A stretch of 26,783 bases of DNA from JAQGMJ01 sp036271855 (GTDB lineage: Bacteria; Pseudomonadota; Gammaproteobacteria; Burkholderiales; JAEUOS01): positions 1-26,783 of the forward strand of contig DATAZV010000542.1 of NCBI GenBank assembly GCA_036271855.1. The letters run 5' to 3'. The position numbers and the translations under genes were made by a program. Below, piece by piece: positions 14,101 to 21,819 of this stretch; the first letter of the stretch is position 1, and the number at the start of each line of letters is the position of its first letter. Below the pieces are notes generated by a model. That model was given only the letters and a program-made list of their open reading frames with translations, was not told where the DNA came from and searched no databases.

Positions 14101-14380
14101 CGCCGCCACCAGCAACGGCGAGGGTTTCGCCGGGCTGACGCGCGCCTTCATGTACGCCGGTGCGCAAAAGCTGATGGTTAGCCACTGGTCGGTGGAAAGC
14201 GCCTCCACCCAGGCGCTGGTGTCCGGCACCTTCCGCGAGGTGAAAGCGGGCAAGGCACCGGTTGACGCATTGGCCGCGGCGGAGCAGGCCCTGTCCGCCA
14301 CCAGCGAGACCGCCGACGGCCGCAACTTCTCGCGCGCCCATCCCTTTTTCTGGGCGCCGTTCGTGGTGGTGGGGGACTGA
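11180..14380 (+). CDS. Secreted TPR-CHAT protein (caspase-like protease family)
   Basis: A 1066-residue protein. Residues 1-34 are a signal peptide (hydrophobic core CIAVACMAFAIAGLTAF, cleavage near ATA-QG), so the mature protein is periplasmic or beyond. Residues about 40-440 hold kinesin-light-chain-type TPRs with repeated RALAIxEKxLGPxHPxTA blocks, interrupted by two linkers (about 194-215, Ala/Pro/Gly-rich; about 310-337, Gln/Pro-rich). A heptad-like charged segment follows (about 550-610). The C-terminal 350 residues form a CHAT domain with the probable dyad H896 in ATHGFLG and C968 in LSACNTAGE; the end SHWSVES and FFWAPFVVVGD is typical. Known CHAT proteins include separase-like and TPR-CHAT proteases; the substrate here is unknown. 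The ATG at 11180 gives the signal peptide; one at 11141 would add 13 hydrophilic residues. The stop overlaps the cyclase start (TGATG). Confidence 0.92.
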   Translation: MRAARNTSIRHCIAVACMAFAIAGLTAFSTAATAQGSKVISLRDAQRWQQLQGDAETQLGKGDYTQAESLARQAVAAGLAGFGPGDPNVAASYAVQGGAQLKNSNISDAEASFRQALGIYEKRFGPEHEFVGAMLNNLGLVLERQGNFSGAELLLRRALAIKEKKQGKNNPDTAVTLANLARVLDRQGKSGQLAQAGATSPAPGAPAGSAEAQQLVAQAQSAASQGDFSQAEALHRRALAVHEKELGPEHPTTLATLTNLGNVMLLQGKFKQAEQLFRRVLAAREKVLGPEHPDTAVSLNNVANALFEQFKQDEMNSPPSRRLRTTGANQQQTPEAETLYRRALAIQEKQLGPNHPALAATLNNLAVLLAGRGMYPDAEAMHKRAIAIAEKSLGPNHPDTAAMLTALAITYDRQGKNGDAEALYSRAVAIARDAKLPRNLLVNASSMGYSLTRRGRLRDALPYYREAVDALEAMYTQTRGLSEESRQAFLGQFAYVYRELVRILVTLHASEPAVGYDREALAVVSRSQSRVFSEMLKQADVARFSSTPVFMQLKQKRESLQERVGALRFAYLSVAESQAGAAGQRAEIGRQTQQVEAELKQTEDQLWRDYPRYMELASPRPVTADDLQKRLLKDGEALVTFALLPSEAVVFAVTRDKFRMVTVKVPREEFGRRVARIRRPMEQVAQGEPLTVLRQIDPEVLQSLYRDLLAPVADMLKGTRQVLVAADGPLYTLPFELMLTRYGDAERSKFESLRAASDGTPAHPFLGEYASLPYLGHELRFVYLPSLAALVSQRSNPKPPARYGQQLVAFADAMFGGEAGDAGYNANTRTLLGVLAASAPGGAPRIPRLPETAQEARDASAVVGTPSQIFLRRDAQEKRVKSGALKDARYVLFATHGFLGADFLQNIDLTLDADGNVIRSAANKGALAQPALALTLTGDLQGEDGLLSMKEVIEDVELNAELVVLSACNTAGETAATSNGEGFAGLTRAFMYAGAQKLMVSHWSVESASTQALVSGTFREVKAGKAPVDALAAAEQALSATSETADGRNFSRAHPFFWAPFVVVGD

Positions 14381-16305
14381 TGGCGGTCGGGCGCGGGGCG
14401 CTGCGCATCTGGATCCGCTTGCGCAAGTTGCGCCGTTTCGCCCTGGTGACCGTGCTGGCCGCCGTGCTGGCCATCGGTTTCCAGGCGCGCGGCCTGCTGG
14501 AAGGCTTCGACGATTTTTATTACGACGCCTGGCATCAGCTCGCCGGCAAGCGGCGTGAGGCGCAGCACGTGGTGATCGTCTCGGTCGACGACGCCACCTT
14601 TGTCAAGTTGAAGGACGACCCCCTGGCCTTCTGGCAGCCGCATTTCGCCCAGGCAATGCGGGTGATCGACGCCGCCGGCGCGAAAGTCACCGGCCTGGAT
14701 TTCGTCTACGCCACCAGCGCCGAAACCTGGCTATCGCGCCTGAAACTGCCCGACACCGAAATCAGCCGCACCTACGACAAACCGTTTCGCGAGGCGATGG
14801 CGGCCGGCAACAAGGTGCTGGTCGGGCACCTGATCGAGTCTTCCGACGGCAAGGTCGACCTGGTGCTGCCCCCGCCCGAACATTACTTCCTGCTGCCGCA
14901 TCAGCTGCAGGACGTCGGCCTGGCCAACCTTTACCCGGACGAAGACAGCATCGTGCGGCGCTTTTACCCGGTGCTGATCATGCAGGAAGGGGTGCCCGGA
15001 CTGGGCTTTTCCACCCGGCTGGCCCTATACGCGGCCGGCCTCGACCCGCAGGCCAAGTCCTGGAACATGGGCGGCATCAACATCGCGCACGAACTGCAGT
15101 CGCGCAGCATCGGCTACGTCGGCCCCAGCGGCAGCATTCCGCGCATCTCGATGGCGCGCCTGCTGGAACCGGGCGCGGAGAATCTCCCGGAGGTCAAGGC
15201 GCTGAAGGATAAGGTGGTGATCATCACCGCCCACGACTCCTCCAGCCTGCAGGATACCCACCTGACTCCGTATTCGCGCGGCCTGCCCGGCATCGAGCGC
15301 ACCCAGATGACCGGCGGCGAGGTGCACGCCAACATCGTCGAAACCCTGCTTTCCGGGCGTTACCCGCGCGAGGTGCCGCATGCCTTGAGTTGGGCGCTGA
15401 TCCTGGCAATGGCCGCTTTGGGTGCCGCGCTGTTCCTGCGCACCCACCCGATCTGGGGCGCGCTGATCGGGCTGGTGCTGGCCGCCCTGGCCGCCCTGGC
15501 CTCCTACGCCAGCTTCAGGGCGGACTCGGTGCTGCCCACCGCCGCCCTGCAATTCAGCGTGTTGCTGGGCTTCCTGTTCACCATCGGGTTGCGCCTGACC
15601 GGCGAAGAACGCGAGCGCGCGCGCCTGCGCAGCATGTTCGGCAGCTATGTGTCCGACGAGGTGGTGGACCTGCTGATCGCCAAGCGCGGCGAAGGCGAGA
15701 CGGTGGACCTGCAGGGCGAGGAGATGGAGGTCACCGTGCTGTTCTCCGACATCCGCAACTTCACCACCATTTCGCAAAAACTCTCGCCGCACGAAGTGGT
15801 CGAGATGCTTAATGAATACTTTGGCCGGGTCTGCGCCCCGGTGCTGCGCGAGCGCGGCAACGTCAACAAGTTCATCGGCGACGCCGTGATGGCGATGTTC
15901 GGCTCCCCGGTTCCTTACCCGGACCATGCGCGCCGGGCGATTCGCGCCGGCCTCGGCATGATCGTCGCCGCCGAGGAATTCCGTGGCTGGATGCGCAACC
16001 GCTTTCCCGACCGCGGCCTGCCCGAATTCGCCATCGGCGTGGGCATCCACACGGGTCCGGTGATTTCCGGGGATATCGGCACCGACCGGCGGCGCGAATA
16101 CACCATTATCGGCGACACCGTGAACACCGCCTCGCGCCTGGAGGGCATGACCAAGGAACTGGGCTGGAAAATCGTCGCCAGCCGCCACACCGTGGAGTTG
16201 GCCGGCATGGGCGTGATCGCCGGGGACGGCAACAGCATCATGGTCAAGGGCCGCTCGGGGGAAATCGACGTAGTCGAAATTCTTGGGGTTCAGGAGCCAC
16301 TTTGA
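14380..16305 (+). CDS. CHASE2 sensor-class III adenylyl cyclase
   Basis: A 641-residue transmembrane cyclase. One N-terminal membrane helix (about 21-38) leads into a CHASE2 periplasmic sensor (about 40-325, with FDDFYYDAWHQL and VVIVSVDDATF). Three membrane helices follow (about 332-350, 355-375, 379-400), then a cytoplasmic class III cyclase domain (about 440-620). The catalytic set is complete: metal-binding D457 (LFSDIRNF) and D501 (GDAVMAMF), substrate-selecting K497 and T575 (YTIIGDTVNTA), and transition-state N582 and R586. K plus T predicts ATP as substrate, class IIIb type. The expected product is cAMP, made in response to an envelope signal. The ATG overlaps the CHAT stop by one base (TGATG), which implies coupled translation and a shared function. 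No cAMP receptor gene lies in this window. Confidence 0.95.
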   Translation: MAVGRGALRIWIRLRKLRRFALVTVLAAVLAIGFQARGLLEGFDDFYYDAWHQLAGKRREAQHVVIVSVDDATFVKLKDDPLAFWQPHFAQAMRVIDAAGAKVTGLDFVYATSAETWLSRLKLPDTEISRTYDKPFREAMAAGNKVLVGHLIESSDGKVDLVLPPPEHYFLLPHQLQDVGLANLYPDEDSIVRRFYPVLIMQEGVPGLGFSTRLALYAAGLDPQAKSWNMGGINIAHELQSRSIGYVGPSGSIPRISMARLLEPGAENLPEVKALKDKVVIITAHDSSSLQDTHLTPYSRGLPGIERTQMTGGEVHANIVETLLSGRYPREVPHALSWALILAMAALGAALFLRTHPIWGALIGLVLAALAALASYASFRADSVLPTAALQFSVLLGFLFTIGLRLTGEERERARLRSMFGSYVSDEVVDLLIAKRGEGETVDLQGEEMEVTVLFSDIRNFTTISQKLSPHEVVEMLNEYFGRVCAPVLRERGNVNKFIGDAVMAMFGSPVPYPDHARRAIRAGLGMIVAAEEFRGWMRNRFPDRGLPEFAIGVGIHTGPVISGDIGTDRRREYTIIGDTVNTASRLEGMTKELGWKIVASRHTVELAGMGVIAGDGNSIMVKGRSGEIDVVEILGVQEPL

Positions 16306-16320
16306 CGGCTGGTTTGGCCC

Positions 16321-16340
16321 TTTTTTGACATTTTTTGACA
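16321..16340. repeat. Tandem 10-bp repeat TTTTTTGACA x2
   Basis: Two perfect head-to-tail copies of TTTTTTGACA lie just after the cyclase stop, with a third TTTGAC at 16301-16306 that includes the stop codon. The 10-base period places the copies on one face of the helix. Each contains TTGACA, but no -10 lies at the right distance. It could be a binding site in the upstream region of the FecR-like gene. Confidence 0.6.
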
Positions 16341-16398
16341 AAAAAGCGGCCCCAAAACCGGGTTATTTTGCGCAAACGCGAAAGCGTGACAAATATCC

Positions 16399-16427
16399 TT
16401 GATATCGTCGGCGTCAAAGCGCAAAAT
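16399..16427 (+). promoter_or_regulatory. Possible promoter for the FecR-like gene
   Basis: TTGATA (16399-16404, 5/6) and CAAAAT (16422-16427, 4/6) are 17 bases apart. The start of transcription would be near 16434, leaving a 30-base leader with AGGGAG at 16449-16454. A short inverted repeat ATATC-CTT-GATAT (16393-16405) overlaps the -35. Confidence 0.4.
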
Positions 16428-16463
16428 TTATCCGATAAGTGCATGCTCAGGGAGTCTACGAAA

Positions 16464-17120
16464 ATGAAATCACTAGTCAGGCTGGGAATCGGCCTCGCGG
16501 CGCTGGGTCTGTCGGTCACGGCTTGGGCCGGCGATGTCGGATTGATCAACCAGCTCAATGGCGACGTTTCCTATCAGGCGGGCAGCGCGGCTTCGGCCAA
16601 AGCCACCGCCTTCATGAAAGTACGCGAAGGTGACCGCGTCACGGTGGCCGACGGCGGCCTGGTGCGCATCGTCTACTTCGATGGCGGCCGCCAGGAAACC
16701 TGGAAGGGCCCGGCGAGCTTCAAGGCCGGCGCCAAGCAGGCCGAAGCCCTGTCAGGCAAGGCTGACATTTCGCAAATACCGGGCGGTGCTTCGCCCAAGC
16801 TGGCGCAAACCACCGAAGTGCTGCAGATCGCCAAACTGGGCCGTGCCGGCGGCGTCACCGTCCGCGGCGTGAAAAAGGATCTGACGACCCTGCCGCCGGC
16901 CCAGCAGGCCGAGGTGGCGCAGGCGAAAAAGACCTATGAGTCGTGGAAGGCCACAGCCGGCCCCGACGACATCACCCCCGAGATGTATTACTACCTGGTG
17001 CTGCAGGACTACATGTTGTACGAAGAAATGCGCACCGTGGTCAAGGTGATGCAGGACAAGCAGCCGCAAAGCCAGGCGGTGGCCGAACTGGCTGCCTGGG
17101 TGGCCAGCCGGCAAAACTAG
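16464..17120 (+). CDS. Small secreted FecR-domain-like protein
   Basis: A 218-residue protein. Residues 1-22 are a signal peptide (LGIGLAALGLSVTAWA, cleavage before GDVG). Residues about 25-95 resemble a FecR-type beta domain: LNGDVSYQ, then VREGDRVTVADGGLVRIVYFDGG and TWKGPASFKAG. There is no membrane anchor, unlike iron-transport FecR, so this looks like a soluble periplasmic stand-alone domain. The C-terminal half (about 125-218) is helical and charged and I do not recognise it. The ATG at 16464 has AGGGAG 9 bases upstream. It lies 158 bases after the cyclase in the same direction and is followed by a strong terminator, so it is the third member of the CHAT/CHASE2 module. The role, ligand or partner of CHASE2 or of the CHAT protein, is inferred from position only. 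Confidence 0.85.
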   Translation: MKSLVRLGIGLAALGLSVTAWAGDVGLINQLNGDVSYQAGSAASAKATAFMKVREGDRVTVADGGLVRIVYFDGGRQETWKGPASFKAGAKQAEALSGKADISQIPGGASPKLAQTTEVLQIAKLGRAGGVTVRGVKKDLTTLPPAQQAEVAQAKKTYESWKATAGPDDITPEMYYYLVLQDYMLYEEMRTVVKVMQDKQPQSQAVAELAAWVASRQN

Positions 17121-17142
17121 CGCATCGGTTCCAGGAATTCGC

Positions 17143-17172
17143 AAAAAGCCCGGGCTCTCCCCGGGCTTTTTT
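17143..17172 (+). terminator. Rho-independent terminator after the FecR-like gene
   Basis: The arms AGCCCGGG (17147-17154) and CCCGGGCT (17160-17167) enclose a 5-base loop. They are flanked by four A residues upstream and a run of six T downstream (17167-17172). It lies 22 bases after the stop and closes the CHAT/cyclase/FecR-like unit. The flanking A-run could also serve the opposite strand. Confidence 0.9.
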
Positions 17173-17184
17173 GTTTTCGCCGCA

Positions 17185-17190
17185 TATAAT
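17185..17190 (+). promoter_or_regulatory. Possible -10 box for the acyl-CoA ligase gene
   Basis: A perfect TATAAT sits 13 bases after the terminator and 62 bases before the ligase ATG. No convincing -35 exists at 16-18 bases, where the terminator stem lies. It is listed because the preceding transcript ends here and the downstream genes need their own start. Confidence 0.3.
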
Positions 17191-17252
17191 CCGCCACAGA
17201 CCGCGAACAAGATTGCGGCGCCAGACCGGCTAAAAAATCCAAGGAGACACTC

Positions 17253-18881
<1,629 letters not shown>

Positions 18882-18891
18882 GGAGCTTTGG

Positions 18892-19699
18892 ATGGCAGAG
18901 TCCCCCACGCAGCGCGCGGCGCAATGGCTGTTCGACGAGCATGCCGCCGATCGCCGCTTCGCGGCGCTCGGCGGCGACCTGGTGCCCGGCGGCATGGCCC
19001 AGGCCTACGATGTGCAGGACGCGCTGGTGGCGCTGCGAGGCCGGGAACTGCGGCCTGGCCGGCTACAAGGTCGCGCTCACCACGCCGGCGATGCGCAAAT
19101 TCGTCGGCTTCGACAATTCGATTGCCGGGCAGGTATTGACGCGCGATGTCAGCCGGTCGCCAGCGGTGGCGCGCCTGTCCGATTTCGGCCGCCTCGGTTT
19201 CGAATGCGAACTGGCTTTCCTGCTGGGCGCCGATTTGCCGCCGCAGGCCGGGCCGATGGACCGCGCACAGGTCAGCCGCGCCATCGCCGCTGTGGCGCCG
19301 GCCTTCGAACTGGTGGATGACCGCAACGCCGATTATTCCGCCTTTGGCAAACGTGATGAGACCGTGCTGAGCCTGGCGGCGGACAATGCCTGGAACCACG
19401 GCGTGGTGCTGGGTGCCTGGCGCGAAGACTGGGCCTCGATTGACTTGCCCGCCGTGCATGGTGTGCTGCAAATCAATGGGGCACAAGCCGGCGAAGGCTG
19501 GGGCCGCGACGTGCTGGGGCACCCGCTGGACGCCATGGTGTGGACCGCGCAGCACCTGCATGCGCGCGGTCGCGCGCTGAAAAAGGGTGAACTGGTCATC
19601 ACTGGCAGCCTGATCACCTCCAAGTTTCCCCAGGCGGGCGATCAGGTGCGCTTCAGCGCCGCCGGTGTAGGAGAAATCGAACTGGCGATTGCCGCCTGA
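18892..19699 (+). pseudogene. 2-keto-4-pentenoate hydratase-family gene with a frameshift
   Basis: From the ATG at 18892 (AAGGAG 6 bases upstream) the reading frame gives a plausible hydratase N-terminus up to about 19036 (VQDALVALR). After that the family sequence continues in the next frame: EAGNCGLAGYKVALTTP, FGRLGFECELAFLLG, VAPAFELVDDR, GEGWGRDVLGHPLDAMVW, and GSLITSKFP to the stop at 19699. The break falls in CTGCGAGGCC at 19033-19042. Loss of two bases from an original CTGCGCGAGG would restore A-L-R-E-A-G and an intact protein of about 269 residues. The family hydrates 2-hydroxy-pentadienoate-type acids or decarboxylates oxo-acids. Apart from this one break the sequence shows no decay, so a recent mutation or an assembly error are both possible. 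It is coupled to the ligase gene and ends one base from the convergent dehydrogenase gene. Confidence 0.85.
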
Positions 19700-19700
19700 G

Positions 19701-20753
19701 CTAGAGCGGCTGCGGCAGCGCGATCTTGTACTTCTCCGCCCAGGGAGTGAGCAAGGGCATGATCGAGGCATGCAGTTCGATGCCGCCGACCTGCTGCGCT
19801 GCGCGACGCTCCAGGCCGCGTTCACCCGGCAGGCGCACCTTGGTAAAGCCGGGACGCGGGCGCGAATTGCGGCAGGCGTCCGCCACCCAGTCCACCTGGC
19901 GCTGCATGCCGGCCAGGCCGCCGAAGGCTTCCGGGTCCAGCACTTGCACGAACACCGTCGCACCCCAGCCTTCCTTGGGGTCGGCGCGGCCGTTGCCGGT
20001 GAGGCCGCCGGTGAGCGCCTCCACCATCAGGGTCAGGCCATAGCCCTTGTGGCCGACTTCCATGCCGCCCAGCAACTGGATGGTGCCCCCGCCGCCGGGC
20101 AAGCCGTACTTCGGGTCGTCGGTGGCTTCACCCTTGTCGTCGATCAGCCATTTGTGCGGGAAGGGCTTGCCTTCCTTCGCCAGGCGGTTGTTCATGCCGT
20201 TGGTGGTGATCGAGCACGACACGTCCACCAATATCGGCATGCCGCCGGTGGGAATGCCGAAGGCCATCGGATTGGGGGTGAACACCGGGTCCAGCCCGCC
20301 GTGCGGCGCGACCGAGGCGCTGTTGCGGTCGCTGCAATAGAGCAGCATCACCAGCCCTTGGTCGGTGGCGCGTTTGAGGTAGGCGGTGAGCGCGGCGATG
20401 TGATGCGAGCGACGGATGGTGATGCTGCCGGTGCCGTAGGTCCTGGCCATTTTCGCGCATTCGTCCATCGCCTTGAGCACCAGCCAGGGGCCGGGCAGGC
20501 GGCGGCCATCCCAGGCGGCGGCGGCAGGGCGGCTGTTCAGCACCTCGGGCTCGCCGGTCTTCAGCATGGCGCCGCTTTGCAGCTCACCGAGATAGGGGCC
20601 GAGCAGGGCCAGGCCGTGGGTGTCGTGGCCCATCAGGTCGCCTTCGACCAGGATCTCCGCGACTGCCTGCGCCTTGCCGGCATCGACGCCAGCGGCCTGC
20701 AGCAAGGCGACGGCGGATTGGGTGAGGGCGGCGGCGGCGTAGCGGGTGCTCAT
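19701..20753 (-). CDS. Ldh2-family (malate/L-lactate/ureidoglycolate type) NAD(P) oxidoreductase
   Basis: A 350-residue member of the Ldh2/YiaK family, a non-Rossmann NAD(P)-dependent 2-hydroxyacid dehydrogenase group. Family features are EGDLMGHDTHGLALLGPYL (about 37-55), the probable catalytic His in RRSHHIAALTAYL (H117/H118), APHGGLDPVFTPNPMAFGIP and GHKGYGLTLMVEALTGGLTG. Substrates in the family include malate, sulfolactate, ureidoglycolate and 2,3-diketo-gulonate; this one cannot be assigned. The ATG at 20753 has AGGAG 6 bases upstream; codons farther up are not family-like. It is divergent from the GarR-like gene, so the two probably share a control region, and its place beside a sugar-acid cluster suggests oxidation of a hydroxy-acid. 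Confidence 0.9.
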   Translation of the reverse strand: MSTRYAAAALTQSAVALLQAAGVDAGKAQAVAEILVEGDLMGHDTHGLALLGPYLGELQSGAMLKTGEPEVLNSRPAAAAWDGRRLPGPWLVLKAMDECAKMARTYGTGSITIRRSHHIAALTAYLKRATDQGLVMLLYCSDRNSASVAPHGGLDPVFTPNPMAFGIPTGGMPILVDVSCSITTNGMNNRLAKEGKPFPHKWLIDDKGEATDDPKYGLPGGGGTIQLLGGMEVGHKGYGLTLMVEALTGGLTGNGRADPKEGWGATVFVQVLDPEAFGGLAGMQRQVDWVADACRNSRPRPGFTKVRLPGERGLERRAAQQVGGIELHASIMPLLTPWAEKYKIALPQPL

Positions 20754-20774
20754 GGTGTCTCCTTTTGTTTTTGC

Positions 20775-20803
20775 GTTTGCAATATGGGCGGGCCGTTTGC
20801 AAT
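20775..20803. repeat. Direct repeat GTTTGCAAT x2, 20-bp period, operator candidate
   Basis: Perfect copies of GTTTGCAAT lie at 20775-20783 and 20795-20803, two helical turns apart, in the gap between the divergent dehydrogenase and GarR-like genes. The second copy covers the predicted -35 of the plus-strand promoter. A regulator bound here could control both genes. Confidence 0.5.
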
Positions 20804-20825
20804 TGCCTGGCGCTGCGCCGATAAT
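20797..20825 (+). promoter_or_regulatory. Sigma70-type promoter for the GarR-like gene/cluster
   Basis: TTGCAA (20797-20802, 4/6) and GATAAT (20820-20825, 5/6) are 17 bases apart. Transcription would begin near 20832, about 50 bases before the ATG at 20882. Confidence 0.55.
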
Positions 20826-20881
20826 GGGAAGCGATTGTAACCAACTCGTTAACCCGCGGCACGCGGTCAAAGCGCCACTCC

Positions 20882-21781
20882 ATGGTTCACCCCCGCCTCG
20901 CATTTCTCGGCATCGGCCTGATGGGCCTGCCGATGGCCCGCAATCTGCTCAAGGCCGGCTACCCGGTCACCGTGTGGAACCGCACTGCCGCCAAGGCGCA
21001 GCCTTTGGTGGCCGAGGGTGCGACCCTCGCCGGGCAGCCGCAAGACGCCGTGCGCGAGGCAGACATCGTCATCACCATGCTGGAGAACGGCGCGATCGTC
21101 GATGCGGTGCTGTTCGGCAGTGGCGCGGTGAAGGCGCTGCGCAAAGGCGCGCTGGTGATCGACATGAGTTCGATCAAGCCGCGCGAAGCGCAGGCGCAGG
21201 CGCAGCAATTGGCTGAACTTGGCTGCCGCCATCTTGATGCACCGGTATCCGGCGGCACCCTGGGCGCCGAGGCGGCGACCCTCGCCATCATGGCCGGCGG
21301 CGAGGAGTCGGATTTTGCCGAAGCCGAACCCATGCTCAGGGCCTTGGGCAAGCCGCTGCGCGTCGGCCCGCACGGCTCGGGCCAACTGGCCAAGCTCGCC
21401 AACCAAATGATCGTCGGCATCACCATCGGTGCCGTGGCTGAAGCCCTGCAACTAGCCGCCGCTGGCGGCGCCGACCCGGCACTGGTGCGCGAGGCGATTC
21501 GCGGCGGCTTCGCCGGCAGCCGCATACTCGAAGTCCACGGCGAGCGCATGCTCAAGCGCGATTTCGCCGCGCGCGCCACCGCCCAGGTGCAGTTGAAGGA
21601 CATGAACAACGCGCTGGACGTCGCGGCGGGTTTCGACGGCTACCAATTGCCGATCACCGCACAGTTGCGCGACCTCTATGCCTCGCTGTGCGAGCATGGC
21701 GGTGCCGGCGTCGACCATAGCGGCCTGTTCCTGGAACTGGAACGCGTTAACGAGAAAACCGAAAAAGTCAGGTATCCATAA
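20882..21781 (+). CDS. NAD(P)-dependent 3-hydroxyisobutyrate/tartronate-semialdehyde reductase-type dehydrogenase
   Basis: A 299-residue member of the beta-hydroxyacid dehydrogenase family. The Rossmann start GIGLMGLPMARNLLKAG is at 10-26, the substrate-binding DAPVSGGTLGAEAATLAIM at 119-137, and the catalytic lysine is K171 in GQLAKLANQ with N174. R33 in VWNRTAAKA after the second strand favours NADP over NAD. In the cluster it could reduce tartronate semialdehyde or a related aldehyde as GarR does, but 3-hydroxyisobutyrate dehydrogenase has the same motifs. The ATG at 20882 gives the usual short N-terminus; the Shine-Dalgarno is weak. It begins the plus-strand cluster, with the dehydratase 38 bases downstream. 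Confidence 0.9.
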   Translation: MVHPRLAFLGIGLMGLPMARNLLKAGYPVTVWNRTAAKAQPLVAEGATLAGQPQDAVREADIVITMLENGAIVDAVLFGSGAVKALRKGALVIDMSSIKPREAQAQAQQLAELGCRHLDAPVSGGTLGAEAATLAIMAGGEESDFAEAEPMLRALGKPLRVGPHGSGQLAKLANQMIVGITIGAVAEALQLAAAGGADPALVREAIRGGFAGSRILEVHGERMLKRDFAARATAQVQLKDMNNALDVAAGFDGYQLPITAQLRDLYASLCEHGGAGVDHSGLFLELERVNEKTEKVRYP

Positions 21782-21819
21782 GCAGCAGCGCAATACCTAA
21801 AACAACGAGGAAGAGACAA

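Noticed and set aside
12893..14341. Long minus-strand frame opposite the CHAT domain
   Set aside because: No domain recognised, and the plus strand encodes a clear CHAT domain over the same bases.
16325..16340. TTGACA motifs in the tandem repeat as -35 boxes
   Set aside because: No -10-like hexamer lies 16-18 bases downstream of either copy; kept as a repeat, not as a promoter.
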